In this document: piece after piece, positions 42,315-51,377 of the stretch
Numbering within the stretch: the first letter of the stretch is position 1
How the letters are laid out: every line of letters starts with the position of its first letter
Origin: JAKOUL01 sp035378845
GTDB lineage: Bacteria > Dictyoglomota > Dictyoglomia > Dictyoglomales > Dictyoglomaceae
Reading direction: 5' to 3'
NCBI GenBank assembly: GCA_035378845.1
Contig: DAOSUP010000003.1
Location: 83,207-147,206 of the forward strand
DNA: 64,000 bases
The notes under the pieces: model-generated
What the model saw: only the letters and a program-made list of their open reading frames with translations
Database searches by the model: none
What the model was told of the DNA's origin: nothing
Made by a program: the position numbers and the translations under genes

Positions 42315-42882
42315 ATCTATAGAATTTTTGAGAAAATTTGATTCAAGACTTCCCAGCTATGAAAATGAGAGAAAATTGATCTTCAGGGGAGAGAGATTTG
42401 AAATTTTTTTAGCAAAACCTTGGGATCTTCCCTTATATGTAGAAGAGAGAGTTGCTGATTTAGGAATTGTTGGAAGGGATATAATTTTGGAACAAGAAAA
42501 AGAATTGGTGACACTTAAGAAACTTCCCTTTGGATACTGTAAAATGGTTCTTGCGGGTTTTCCTGAGAAAGATTTAGAAAAAGAAGAGGTAAGAATTGCT
42601 ACAAAGTATCCTAATATAGCGAAGAAATTCTTGGAGGATAGATTTAATAAAGTAAAAATTTTTAAACTCAATGGCTCAGTAGAGCTTGGTCCTATACTTA
42701 AAATCTCTGATGAGATTGTAGACCTTATGGAAACAGGGAGGACATTAAAAGAAAATGGACTTATTGTAAAAGAGGTTTTATTTGATTCTTCTGCTTGTTT
42801 GATCTCTAATATCTCAAGCTTTATCTGGAGTAAAAAGGGGATTTTGAAGCTTCTGGAGGAAATGGAGGGGTTAGAATGTTAA
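42274..42882 (+). CDS. hisG: ATP phosphoribosyltransferase, short form
   Basis: 202 residues, the length of HisG_S enzymes that lack the C-terminal regulatory domain and depend on HisZ. KIAIPTGRLQNKSIEFL opens the protein, with VADLGIVGRDIILE and the PRPP-binding EIVDLMETGRTLKENGL segment near the C-terminus. It joins PRPP and ATP, the first step of histidine synthesis. The Shine-Dalgarno GGAGGG lies within the hisZ coding region. Confidence 0.95.
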   Translation: MIKIAIPTGRLQNKSIEFLRKFDSRLPSYENERKLIFRGERFEIFLAKPWDLPLYVEERVADLGIVGRDIILEQEKELVTLKKLPFGYCKMVLAGFPEKDLEKEEVRIATKYPNIAKKFLEDRFNKVKIFKLNGSVELGPILKISDEIVDLMETGRTLKENGLIVKEVLFDSSACLISNISSFIWSKKGILKLLEEMEGLEC

Positions 42883-44159
42883 ATGTTATTATTGGAAAAG
42901 AATTTAGTGCTTCTCTTTTAGAAAAAGAGAGAGAAAATAAAATAAGAGAGATTGAAAAAGAGGTAGAGGAGATTGTAGATAAAGTAAAAAGAGAAAAAGA
43001 TAAAGCACTTTATGAATTTTCATTAAAATTTGATGGGGTAGATTTAAGAGACATAGGTTTTAAAAAGAAAGTTCCTGAAGTAAATGTCTCTAAAGATTTA
43101 TCTGATGCTGTAAATATTATGATAGAGAGAATAAGAAAATATTACTTCCATGAGATTGAAAATTCATGGTTTTATAATGATGGAGAAGATATACTGGGGC
43201 AATTAGTAAGACCTGTGGAAAGTGTTCTTCTTTATGTACCTGGGGGTAGGGCAGTTTATCCATCAACTATTGCTATGGGAGTAGTGCCTGCTCAGATAGC
43301 TGGTGTTAAAGAAATATATGTTACTACTCCTCCCACAAAAAAGGAAGATAAAAGTCTTTTTTATACTTTAAAAATCTTAGGTGTAGAAGAAATTTATCTC
43401 TTAGGTGGAGCTCATGCGATCTCGGCTTTTGCATATGGAACAGAGTCCATTCCTAAAGTAGATATGATTATAGGTCCAGGAAACCTATATGTGGCAACTG
43501 CTAAAAAGAAGGTTTTTGGAGAAGTGAATATAGATGGAATATTTGGTCCCAGTGAGATTGCTCTATGGGTAAAAGATACAAACGTAGATTTAAAAAGAGT
43601 TGTATGTGATTTTCTTGCTCAAATAGAGCATTCTCCGTACGACAGAGGTTTTCTTGTTGTACCAAATAATTTAGTAGATCCTATCTGCCAGGAGATAGAA
43701 AAAGAAATTTTACAGGCAGAAAGAAAAGAAATATTAGAAGGTTCAATTAAAAATAGTTATCTGATTGTAGAAGAAAATGAAAAAAAAGTAATTGATATTC
43801 TTAATACCATTGCTCCTGAGCATTTAGAAATTTTGGATCCTGATGGAGAAAAATATCTACCTTATATTAAAAATGCTGGGGCTATTTTCATAAATCATTC
43901 TTCTATCTTTGGGGATTTTATTGCAGGTCCAAGTCATATACTCCCTACAGGTGGGTCTGCTAAGTCTTTCTCAGGGTTATGTGTAAATACTTTCCTTAAA
44001 AGAACAAGCTTTGTTAAATTAAGTAAAGAAGATCAAAAAGAACTCTCATACTATGGAGGTATAATAGCGAGAGAAGAAGGATTTTATATGCATGAAAAGA
44101 GCCTTTTAAATTATCAAGGAGGAATAGAGAATGGGATGGAGAGAGATAATAAGAAGTGA
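42876..44159 (+). CDS. hisD: Histidinol dehydrogenase
   Basis: 427 residues, full length. YVPGGRAVYPSTIAMGVVPAQIAGV, LLGGAHAISAFAYGTESIPKVDMIIGPGN and the zinc-ligand and active-site region DFLAQIEHSPYDRG and NTIAPEHLE are conserved. It catalyses the last two oxidations from histidinol to histidine. It overlaps hisG by 7 bases and hisC by 29 bases. Confidence 0.96.
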   Translation: MLNVIIGKEFSASLLEKERENKIREIEKEVEEIVDKVKREKDKALYEFSLKFDGVDLRDIGFKKKVPEVNVSKDLSDAVNIMIERIRKYYFHEIENSWFYNDGEDILGQLVRPVESVLLYVPGGRAVYPSTIAMGVVPAQIAGVKEIYVTTPPTKKEDKSLFYTLKILGVEEIYLLGGAHAISAFAYGTESIPKVDMIIGPGNLYVATAKKKVFGEVNIDGIFGPSEIALWVKDTNVDLKRVVCDFLAQIEHSPYDRGFLVVPNNLVDPICQEIEKEILQAERKEILEGSIKNSYLIVEENEKKVIDILNTIAPEHLEILDPDGEKYLPYIKNAGAIFINHSSIFGDFIAGPSHILPTGGSAKSFSGLCVNTFLKRTSFVKLSKEDQKELSYYGGIIAREEGFYMHEKSLLNYQGGIENGMERDNKK

Positions 44160-45183
44160 ATATAAAGGATATAAAGTAGATGTTCCTGATCTTCCTATTA
44201 AGCTCTCTCGGAATGAAAATCCTTTTGATCTTCCACAGGAGCTTAAAGAAGAGGTCTTTAAAGACCTCTCTGAAATTTCATGGAATAGGTATCCTGATGG
44301 TAAATCTTCTAAGTTGAGAGAAAGGCTTTCTTCTTTCTTGAATATTCCTTCTGAGAATATAATGGTAGGTTTAGGTTCTGGAGATCTTATTCAAATTATT
44401 GCTAATGGGATTTTAAAACCAAAAGATAAAGTAATACTCCCTGTCCCAACATTTTCTTTATATGAAAAGATATTTGAGCAAAAAGAAGCAGAGATTTTAA
44501 AAATCTATCTTAATAAAGATAATTTTTCAATTAATATAAATGAGTTGAAAAACTCTTGGAATTTCAATCCAAAACTTTTAGTTATTACTAATCCTAATAA
44601 TCCTACTGGGAATCTTTTGTTAAAGGAAGATGATGTATTAAAATTAAAAGATTTTCCAGGTTTAATATTGATTGATGAAGCTTACTATGAATTTTCTGAT
44701 GTTACATTTCTACCTTATATAAAAGAGATTCCAAATTTAATGATTCTTAGAACTTTTTCTAAAGCATTTTCTGCTGCAGGAGTGAGAATAGGTTATCTCA
44801 TTGCGAATCCTAATGTTATAGAGTTTTTAGGCAATTATAAGTTGCCATATAATTTAAATATTTTCTCTCAGGTAGTTGGAATAAAGGTTCTTGACTTTTG
44901 GAATATGTTAAAGAAAAAGATAGATATTATAAAAGAAGAAAAGGAAAAAACATATAATAGAATGAAAGAATTAAGAAATCTTGAAGTTTATCCTTCTCAT
45001 ACTAATTTCCTTCTTTTTAGGAGTGCTAAAAAAGAAATCATTTTAAAAAAATGTGAAGAGAATGGCATTTCTTTAAGGGATTTTAGTAGGGAACCTTTAT
45101 TAGAAAATTGTTTAAGAGTCTCCATAGGAAGCTCTGATGAGAATGAAAGATTCTTAAAAACTATTAGAGAGGTGCTTTTATGA
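44131..45183 (+). CDS. hisC: Histidinol-phosphate aminotransferase
   Basis: 350 residues, class I/II PLP aminotransferase. LSRNENPFDLP at the start, GLGSGDLIQII, NPNNPTGNLL, IDEAYYEF and TFSKAFSAAGVRIGY (with the PLP lysine) are as in HisC. It converts imidazole acetol phosphate to histidinol phosphate. The start lies in hisD and has a strong AAGGAGGAA ribosome binding site. A 20-base perfect palindrome lies at 44250-44269. Confidence 0.94.
   Translation: MGWREIIRSEYKGYKVDVPDLPIKLSRNENPFDLPQELKEEVFKDLSEISWNRYPDGKSSKLRERLSSFLNIPSENIMVGLGSGDLIQIIANGILKPKDKVILPVPTFSLYEKIFEQKEAEILKIYLNKDNFSININELKNSWNFNPKLLVITNPNNPTGNLLLKEDDVLKLKDFPGLILIDEAYYEFSDVTFLPYIKEIPNLMILRTFSKAFSAAGVRIGYLIANPNVIEFLGNYKLPYNLNIFSQVVGIKVLDFWNMLKKKIDIIKEEKEKTYNRMKELRNLEVYPSHTNFLLFRSAKKEIILKKCEENGISLRDFSREPLLENCLRVSIGSSDENERFLKTIREVLL
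44250..44269 (+). repeat. 20-base perfect palindrome inside hisC
   Basis: AGAGGTCTTT joined directly to AAAGACCTCT, 119 bases after the hisC ATG. It could form a short hairpin in RNA or be a twofold-symmetric protein site in DNA. Confidence 0.9.
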
Positions 45184-45740
45184 GAGAGTCAAAAATTTCA
45201 AGAGAAACTAAAGAAACCTCAATTAAACTTTCTCTAAATCTTGATGGAAAGGGAAATTTCTCTGGTAATTATCCTATACCTTACTTTAAACATTTATTAT
45301 CCACTCTGACCTTTTATGCCAAATGGGATTTAGATATAGATGCAAAAGGAGATATTGAGGTAGATATACATCATCTTATAGAAGATACAGGTATTGTTTT
45401 AGGAGAAGCCTTCTATAAGGCAGTTAAAACTACAAATTTTAAGCGATTTTCTCATAATATTATTCCTATGGATGAGGCTCTTGTTATGGCTGTAGTAGAT
45501 ATAAGTGGAAGACCATTTTTTGAATTAAGAGATGAAGAAGGCATTTTAAAGGGAAGACCTATTAAAGAATTTCTTAGGGCTTTTATTAATAATGCTGGGA
45601 TTACTCTTCATATATGGATTCTTTCTGGGGAAAATACTCATCATATAGAAGAGGCAATTTTTAAAGCATTAGGTTTAGCATTAAGAGAGGCAGGGTCTGT
45701 GGGGGATATTTTGAACTCTACAAAGGGAAATATATTATGA
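45180..45740 (+). CDS. hisB: Imidazoleglycerol-phosphate dehydratase
   Basis: 186 residues, monofunctional form without a phosphatase domain. The metal-binding motifs are present as DIHHLIEDTGIVLGEA and ENTHHIEEAIFKALGLAL, with PMDEALVMAVVDISGRPF between them. The first motif is slightly divergent (YFKHLL where FxDHML is usual), but the histidine is kept. A histidinol-phosphate phosphatase is not encoded within this operon. The ATG overlaps the hisC stop, and the stop overlaps the hisH start. Confidence 0.93.
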   Translation: MRESKISRETKETSIKLSLNLDGKGNFSGNYPIPYFKHLLSTLTFYAKWDLDIDAKGDIEVDIHHLIEDTGIVLGEAFYKAVKTTNFKRFSHNIIPMDEALVMAVVDISGRPFFELRDEEGILKGRPIKEFLRAFINNAGITLHIWILSGENTHHIEEAIFKALGLALREAGSVGDILNSTKGNIL

Positions 45741-46339
45741 TCGTAATAATTGATTATGCTGGAGGGAATCTTTTTAGTATAATTAAAGCCTTAAATTTTT
45801 TAGGCGTTAAAAGTATTGTAAGTAATGATCCTGAAGATTGGTATAGAGGAGAAGGTTTAATTTTCCCTGGCCAGGGAAATTTTTCTCAAGCTATTTCAGA
45901 GTTTAAAAAAGATGGAAGAGATCAGATCTTAAAGGATCTTATAAGAGAAAAGCCATTCTTAGGGATATGTCTTGGATTACAGATTCTCTTTGAAGAAAGT
46001 CAAGAAGCTCCTTTATGTAAAGGACTTGGAATATTTAGAGGAACTGTGAAAAGACTTCCTGCTAAGAAAATTCCACATTTAGGTTGGAATGAGATAAAGC
46101 TTATTAAAAGAGGCAAACTCTTTGAAGATATACCTGATAAATCTTTCTTTTACTTTGCACATTCCTATTATGTGGAATCTTTAGAGGATATAACTTCAGG
46201 TATTACAGATTATTCCATTGAATTCGCTTCCTATATAGAAAAGGACAATATATTTGGAGTCCAATTTCACCCAGAGAAAAGTAGTAAACTTGGTTTAAAG
46301 GTGCTTCAGAATTTTATAAAGGAGTCTGGAAGATGCTAA
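45737..46339 (+). CDS. hisH: Imidazole glycerol phosphate synthase, glutaminase subunit
   Basis: 200 residues, class I glutamine amidotransferase. The nucleophile is in FLGICLGLQILF, and the catalytic histidine and glutamate in FGVQFHPEKSS; FPGQGNFSQAI forms the oxyanion strand, where GxGxF is usual. With HisF it makes imidazoleglycerol phosphate and AICAR. An 18-base palindrome (45862-45879) falls on the FPGQGNF codons. It overlaps hisA by 7 bases. Confidence 0.95.
   Translation: MIVIIDYAGGNLFSIIKALNFLGVKSIVSNDPEDWYRGEGLIFPGQGNFSQAISEFKKDGRDQILKDLIREKPFLGICLGLQILFEESQEAPLCKGLGIFRGTVKRLPAKKIPHLGWNEIKLIKRGKLFEDIPDKSFFYFAHSYYVESLEDITSGITDYSIEFASYIEKDNIFGVQFHPEKSSKLGLKVLQNFIKESGRC
45862..45879 (+). 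repeat. 18-base perfect palindrome inside hisH
   Basis: TTTCCCTGG joined to CCAGGGAAA, 125 bases after the hisH ATG. It encodes part of the conserved FPGQGNF segment, so coding constraint could explain much of it. Confidence 0.85.
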
Positions 46340-47061
46340 TTATTCCAGCAATTGATTTATATAGAAATAAAGTGGTAAGAATGGAAATGGGAGACGAAGA
46401 AAAAATCGTATTGGAATTTGAAAATCCTTTAGAACTTGCTAAGTACTGGTGGAAAAAGGGAGCAAAAGCTTTGCACCTTATAGACTTACAAAATGCTATT
46501 GATGAACAAGATGAAAATAAAGAGATCATAAGAAAAATTATTGGGGAAATTTCTCTGCCTATTGAGGTAGGCGGGGGTTTTAGAACTTTAGAGAAGATTC
46601 ATGAGGTTATATCTTGGGGGGCTTGGAGAGTCATAGTAAGTAGTATTCTAAAAGAAGATATGAGATTTTTGGAGATGATATTTGAAAAATATCCTGACAA
46701 AGTCATTCCAAGCTTAGATTGGAGAGATAGGAAAATAGCTATAAAAGGATGGAAAGAATTTATTCCTTGGGATGAGGTTAAGGAAAAGCTTGAGAAGTTA
46801 GGAATAAAGGAAGTAATTTTTACTGACACCTCTCGGGATGGAACATTAAAGGGAATAGATAAGGAAAATATTGAAAAATTCTTGGAAGATTCTTCTTTTG
46901 ATATATGGATTGCTGGTGGAATTTCTACTTTAGAAGATATAACCAAAATCAAAGAAATTTCAGAAAAACTTGGAAGAGTGAAGGGGATCATTATTGGAAG
47001 AGCATTGCTTCAAGGGAAATTAAATTGGGAGGAGGTTAATAGGATACTAAATGCTTGCTAA
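46333..47061 (+). CDS. hisA: ProFAR isomerase HisA
   Basis: 242 residues, a TIM barrel. IIPAIDLYRNKVVRM, IEVGGGFRT, VIPSLDWRDRKIAIKGW, VIFTDTSRDGTLKGID and IWIAGGIS are the half-barrel phosphate-binding motifs. The DWR where most family members have DxR suggests the catalytic aspartate is retained. It isomerises the ribosyl moiety before HisF/HisH. It overlaps hisF by 11 bases. Confidence 0.94.
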   Translation: MLIIPAIDLYRNKVVRMEMGDEEKIVLEFENPLELAKYWWKKGAKALHLIDLQNAIDEQDENKEIIRKIIGEISLPIEVGGGFRTLEKIHEVISWGAWRVIVSSILKEDMRFLEMIFEKYPDKVIPSLDWRDRKIAIKGWKEFIPWDEVKEKLEKLGIKEVIFTDTSRDGTLKGIDKENIEKFLEDSSFDIWIAGGISTLEDITKIKEISEKLGRVKGIIIGRALLQGKLNWEEVNRILNAC

Positions 47062-47803
47062 GAGAATAATCCCATGCTTAGATACTATAGGTAAGAATGT
47101 GGTAAAAGGAAAAAGTTTTCAAGACTTGCAGATAGTTGGAGATGCAAAAGAGTTTGCCCACAAATATGAAGAGGAAGGAGCAGATGAATTAGTACTTTTA
47201 GATATTACTGCAAGTTTGGAAAATAGAGATACCTTTACTGATGTGGTAACCGAGGTTGCAGAGGAACTTTTTGTTCCTCTTACAGTAGGTGGAGGGATAA
47301 AAGATATAGAAGATGTAAGAAGACTTCTTAAAGCTGGAGCTGATAAGGTTTCAATCAATACATCAGCAGTTTTAAATCCTGCTCTAATGCATCAAATAGC
47401 AAAAGAATTTGGAAGTCAATGTTTAGTGGTAGCTATAGATGTGAAAAGAAGGGCAAAAAAATCATGGGAAGTTTATATAAAAGGAGGAAAAGAGCCTACT
47501 GATATTGACCTTAAAGATTGGTTGATAGAGGTAGAAAAAAGAGGGGCAGGGGAGATTCTTCTTACAAGTATAGATGCAGATGGTCATCAGGCAGGTTATG
47601 ATCTTGAACTTTTAGAGTTTACTCTTTCTGTCTCAAATCTACCCCTTATAGCCTCTGGAGGAGCTGGGAGTTTGGAGGATCTATATAATGCTCTTTATGT
47701 AGGGGCAGATGCAGTTCTTGCAGCTTCAATTTTCCATTTTGGAACTTACTCTATTTCTGAGGTAAAAGATTATCTTAAAAGTAGAGGTATATGGGTGAGA
47801 TAA
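47051..47803 (+). CDS. hisF: Imidazole glycerol phosphate synthase, cyclase subunit
   Basis: 250 residues, a TIM barrel. AKRIIPCLDTIGKNVVKG has the catalytic aspartate; VLLDITAS, LTVGGGIKDIEDVRRLLKAGADKVSINTSA, VVAIDVKRR, EILLTSIDADGHQAGYD and LIASGGAGS complete the expected motifs. It forms a complex with HisH. The start is inside hisA, following GGAGGTTAATAGG. Confidence 0.96.
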   Translation: MLAKRIIPCLDTIGKNVVKGKSFQDLQIVGDAKEFAHKYEEEGADELVLLDITASLENRDTFTDVVTEVAEELFVPLTVGGGIKDIEDVRRLLKAGADKVSINTSAVLNPALMHQIAKEFGSQCLVVAIDVKRRAKKSWEVYIKGGKEPTDIDLKDWLIEVEKRGAGEILLTSIDADGHQAGYDLELLEFTLSVSNLPLIASGGAGSLEDLYNALYVGADAVLAASIFHFGTYSISEVKDYLKSRGIWVR

Positions 47804-47806
47804 GTT

Positions 47807-48421
47807 ATGAATATTGAGGAGTTATTAAAAAATCTTAAGTTTGATGAAAAAGGACTTATTCCTGTTATAGTTCAGGATTACAAAACAGGAAGGGTTTTAA
47901 TGCTTGCTTATATGAATGAGGAAGCCTTGAGAAAGACGGTTGAAACTAAAGAGGCATGGTATTTTAGTAGAAGTAGAAATGTTCTTTGGCACAAAGGAGA
48001 AACTTCAGGACATTTTCAAAAGGTATTAGATATTGCAATAGACTGTGATAACGATACTTTACTTCTTCTTGTAGAACAAATTGGTGTTGCTTGTCATACA
48101 GGAAATTTTAGTTGTTTTTATAGATCATGGAAAGGTGGAGAAAGTTTTCTTTTTTATTTAGAGAATTTTTTGAAAGATAGGAAAGAAAAGCTCCCAGAAG
48201 GTTCTTATACTGCTAATCTTTTTAGAGAGGGAAAAGATAGAATATTGCAAAAGCTTGGAGAAGAAGCTATAGAGACTATTATTGCAGGTATGAATGAAAA
48301 TAAAGATAGATTTATTTATGAAGCTTCTGATCTCTTTTATCATTTTCTATTAGCGATGATACAAGATGAAACATCTTTAAAAGATATTATAGAAGAGCTT
48401 ATAAAACGACATAAACCTTAA
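47807..48421 (+). CDS. hisIE: Bifunctional phosphoribosyl-AMP cyclohydrolase / phosphoribosyl-ATP pyrophosphatase
   Basis: 204 residues. The N-terminal HisI half (about 1-115) contains AYMNEEAL, AWYFSRSRNVLWHKGETSGHFQ, the metal site DCDNDTLLLLVEQIGVACHTG and CFYR. The C-terminal HisE half (about 118-204) contains SYTANLFREGKDRILQKLGEEA followed by ETIIAG, with SDLFYHFLL. It catalyses steps two and three of the pathway. It closes the his operon and overlaps by four bases the end of the penicillin-binding protein gene on the other strand. Confidence 0.95.
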   Translation: MNIEELLKNLKFDEKGLIPVIVQDYKTGRVLMLAYMNEEALRKTVETKEAWYFSRSRNVLWHKGETSGHFQKVLDIAIDCDNDTLLLLVEQIGVACHTGNFSCFYRSWKGGESFLFYLENFLKDRKEKLPEGSYTANLFREGKDRILQKLGEEAIETIIAGMNENKDRFIYEASDLFYHFLLAMIQDETSLKDIIEELIKRHKP

Positions 48422-50415
48422 GGAGAAGTCTGTGTTTCAGTATATGCTCTGTCTTCTATATTAGGGACTGTATCAGCAGGTGTTTCTATATTAGTATGTG
48501 TTTCATTAACTTGTGTCTCTTTAGGAACAATTTGAGGCTGAGGAGTAGGAATTAGAAAATCAAATTCTCTTGGTGGAGTATTTTTTAATGCATTACTCAT
48601 AAATTCTTTCCAAATCATTGCAGGGATAAATCCTCCTGCAACTTTATTAGTAGGGCTATAGTCATCATTCCCAATCCAAACTCCTGTACAAAGATCAGGA
48701 GTAAAACCTATAAACCAGGCGTCTCGGTAATCATCTGTTGTTCCAGTTTTCCCTGCTGCAGGTCTTCCTATATTTGCTCTTGTCCCAGTACCGTTGGTTA
48801 TAACTCTTTTCATCATCTTTACTAATGTTGCTACGACATCTCGTTCAATGACTGGTACAACCTCAGGAGTATTCTTAAAAAGTATATTGCCATTACTATC
48901 TTCCACTCTGAGAATTGCAATAGGAATTATTCTATTCCCGCCATTGGCAAAGGCAGAATAAGCTCTTACAAATTCAAAAAGAGTCACACCTGAAGTTCCA
49001 AGAGCTAAAGCTAAACTTGGCTCTAAATAACTTTCTATCCCTAATCTTTTAGCATTTTTAATTACATCTCCAACTCCTATTTCTTCAAGTAAAAGGATAG
49101 TTGCTATATTGTACGAATTCTCTAAAGCTTGTTGTAATGTTACAGTTCCATGAAGTTTTCCATCATAATTTCTTGGTTTCCATTGTTTTCGGTTAAAAGT
49201 ATAAGATATCTCTTTTTCTTCTATTAAATCTTGAGGTGAAAATCCTTTTTGAAGGGCAGTGAGATACACAAAGGGTTTAAAAGCAGAACCTGGTTGTCTT
49301 AAAGCCATAGTTACCCTTTCAAATTGGCTCTTTGTGTAGTCTAATCCTCCTACCCATGCTTTTATATAACCATTAGAGGGATCTATACTTAATAGAGCTC
49401 CTTGAGATACCTTATATGTAGCCCCATATTCTGTTATTATTTTTTGTAGGGATTTTTCTGCGATTTCTTGCATTTTTGTATCTAAGGTGGTATATACCCT
49501 TAAACCTCCTTCATATACCATGCTTTCCCCAAATTTCTTTATGAGTTCCTTTAGCACATAATCAAAGAAATATGGTGCAATACTATTTTTCCCTTCTCTT
49601 TTAATTACCCCTAAAGGTGACTTATTAGCATTTTCAAATTCTTCTTTTGATATGTATTCCGCATCGCACATCTTCTCAAGAACCACATTTCTTAACTTTA
49701 TTGTAAGTTCAGGATTTTTATAAGGGGAGTAATTTTCTGGCGAAGGTAACAATGCGGCAAGCATAGCAGCTTCGGGTATTGTGAGCTCCAAAGCTGATTT
49801 ACCAAAGTAATATTGAGTAGCAGCTTCTGCCCCATAAGCCCCATTCCCCCAATACACTAAGTTTAGATACATCTCTAATATCTGTTGCTTGGTGAAATAT
49901 TTTTCCAGATTATATGCTATATATATCTCTTGAATCTTTCTTTTAACCGTTCTTTCTGATGAAAGGAAGAGAAGACGAGCTACTTGTTGAGTAATAGTAC
50001 TTCCTCCCTGCCTTTTTTCTAAATGTATGAGGTCTATTAATGTAGCTCTAATTAATCCTTTCAAACTTACTCCAGAGTGACCATAGAAGTCTTTATCTTC
50101 GGAAGCTATTACTGCTTGTTGTAGATAAGGAGAGATCTTATATAAAGGTACATAAATACGGTTTTCTTTATAAAGTTTTCCTAAAATTTTACTATCAGAT
50201 GAGTAGATGATAGTAGTCTGACTTGGCTTTATCTCCATCCACTTATTAATAGGAGGAAGGTCTTTTAGAGCAATAAATGCATAAGTTGCAAATCCTATAC
50301 TTGCAAGAATAATAAGACTTAATATAATTAAAAGAGTATAGATTAATATTTTTCTACCTTTTCCTTTTTTCTTCTTTAATGGTATTTCTTTTACGTAGTC
50401 TTTATTTTTTTTCAT
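48418..50415 (-). CDS. Class A penicillin-binding protein (PBP1A type)
   Basis: 665 residues. A basic cytoplasmic tail and one membrane helix (about 24-48) precede a GT51 glycosyltransferase domain with SEDKDFYGHSG (catalytic E106) and QGGSTITQQ. The transpeptidase domain has S377xxK380 in PGSAFKPF, SYN at 434-436 and KTGT at 556-559. The last 50 residues are Pro, Thr and Glu rich, a disordered tail. It polymerises and cross-links peptidoglycan. The ribosome binding site TAGGAGG is strong. Single minus-strand gene. Confidence 0.95.
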   Translation of the reverse strand: MKKNKDYVKEIPLKKKKGKGRKILIYTLLIILSLIILASIGFATYAFIALKDLPPINKWMEIKPSQTTIIYSSDSKILGKLYKENRIYVPLYKISPYLQQAVIASEDKDFYGHSGVSLKGLIRATLIDLIHLEKRQGGSTITQQVARLLFLSSERTVKRKIQEIYIAYNLEKYFTKQQILEMYLNLVYWGNGAYGAEAATQYYFGKSALELTIPEAAMLAALLPSPENYSPYKNPELTIKLRNVVLEKMCDAEYISKEEFENANKSPLGVIKREGKNSIAPYFFDYVLKELIKKFGESMVYEGGLRVYTTLDTKMQEIAEKSLQKIITEYGATYKVSQGALLSIDPSNGYIKAWVGGLDYTKSQFERVTMALRQPGSAFKPFVYLTALQKGFSPQDLIEEKEISYTFNRKQWKPRNYDGKLHGTVTLQQALENSYNIATILLLEEIGVGDVIKNAKRLGIESYLEPSLALALGTSGVTLFEFVRAYSAFANGGNRIIPIAILRVEDSNGNILFKNTPEVVPVIERDVVATLVKMMKRVITNGTGTRANIGRPAAGKTGTTDDYRDAWFIGFTPDLCTGVWIGNDDYSPTNKVAGGFIPAMIWKEFMSNALKNTPPREFDFLIPTPQPQIVPKETQVNETHTNIETPADTVPNIEDRAYTETQTSP

Positions 50416-50451
50416 CTCTGTTCTTTGCGCCTCCTAAAAGGATATGATATC

Positions 50452-50459
50452 ATTATAAT
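50452..50459. promoter_or_regulatory. Shared, self-complementary -10 region for the PBP gene and rapZ
   Basis: ATTATAAT contains TATAAT on both strands (50454-50459 plus, 50457-50452 minus), lying between the divergent genes. -35 elements are weak on either side. The rapZ leader downstream lacks a clear Shine-Dalgarno. Confidence 0.45.
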
Positions 50460-50486
50460 AAATAGTAGAGAATATTTTAACAATTT

Positions 50487-51377
50487 ATGAGAGAAGAGAC
50501 AAATAATCTAAAACTTGTTATGATTACAGGTCTTTCTGGGGCTGGTAAATCCCAGGCTCTTCATATATTGGAGGATTTGGGTTTTTTTTGCGTAGATAAT
50601 CTACCCCCTAAATTAATCCCTACGCTCTTAGAACTTTGTCTTTCTACCGATGGTAAAATTACTAATATAGCATTAGTCACAGATATAAGAAGTGAAGAAT
50701 TTCTTGTTAATTTTAGAGAGGCTTACGATGAGATAAAAAATTTAAATATTTCTTATCTTCTTCTTTTTTTAGAAGCTGAGGATGAGGTAATTATAAGAAG
50801 ATATAATGAGACAAGAAGAAGACATCCATTAGCTAAAGAAGGAGGAAGTATACTTGAAAGTATTAATTTAGAAAGACAGAGACTTTCAGAGATTAGAAAT
50901 CTTGCTACTCATATCATTGATACGACAAATTTAACTCCGAAGGACTTAAAAGTGGAAATGCTCAAGTTTTTAGATTCTTGTTTAGTGAATGTAAAATCTA
51001 ACCTTATTATTACTGTATATTCTTTTGGGTTTAAATATGGAATACCTGTTGATGCTCATCTTATTTTTGATGTAAGATTCTTGCCAAATCCTTATTATGA
51101 CTCAGAACTCAAATTGTTTTCTGGAGAATCCGAAAAGGTAAGAGAATTTGTCCTTAAGAGAAAGGAAACTAAAAAATTTTTAGACTATTTAGAAGGATTT
51201 TTAGATTTTCTAATTCCTCTTTACCAGGAAGAGGGAAAAAGTCATCTTAATATAGCTATAGGATGTACTGGTGGAAGACATAGGGCAGTGGTTATTGCGA
51301 AAGAAATTGCAGATTACCTTTCCTCAAGGTATATTGTGAAAGTTTTTCATAGGGATATTTATAAAGATGTCTCGTAA
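50487..51377 (+). CDS. rapZ: RNase adapter RapZ (nucleotide-binding, YvcJ family)
   Basis: 296 residues. The P-loop GLSGAGKS is at 15-22, followed by DLGFFCVDNLPP, a Walker B-like region and the C-terminal FGFKYGIPVDAHLIFDVRFLPNPYY and IGCTGGRHRAVVIA segments of the RapZ C-terminal domain. In E. coli it controls glmS small RNAs; in Firmicutes (YvcJ) it hydrolyses nucleotides and affects competence. Followed by yvcK with an 11-base overlap, as in Bacilli, but no whiA gene follows. Confidence 0.93.
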   Translation: MREETNNLKLVMITGLSGAGKSQALHILEDLGFFCVDNLPPKLIPTLLELCLSTDGKITNIALVTDIRSEEFLVNFREAYDEIKNLNISYLLLFLEAEDEVIIRRYNETRRRHPLAKEGGSILESINLERQRLSEIRNLATHIIDTTNLTPKDLKVEMLKFLDSCLVNVKSNLIITVYSFGFKYGIPVDAHLIFDVRFLPNPYYDSELKLFSGESEKVREFVLKRKETKKFLDYLEGFLDFLIPLYQEEGKSHLNIAIGCTGGRHRAVVIAKEIADYLSSRYIVKVFHRDIYKDVS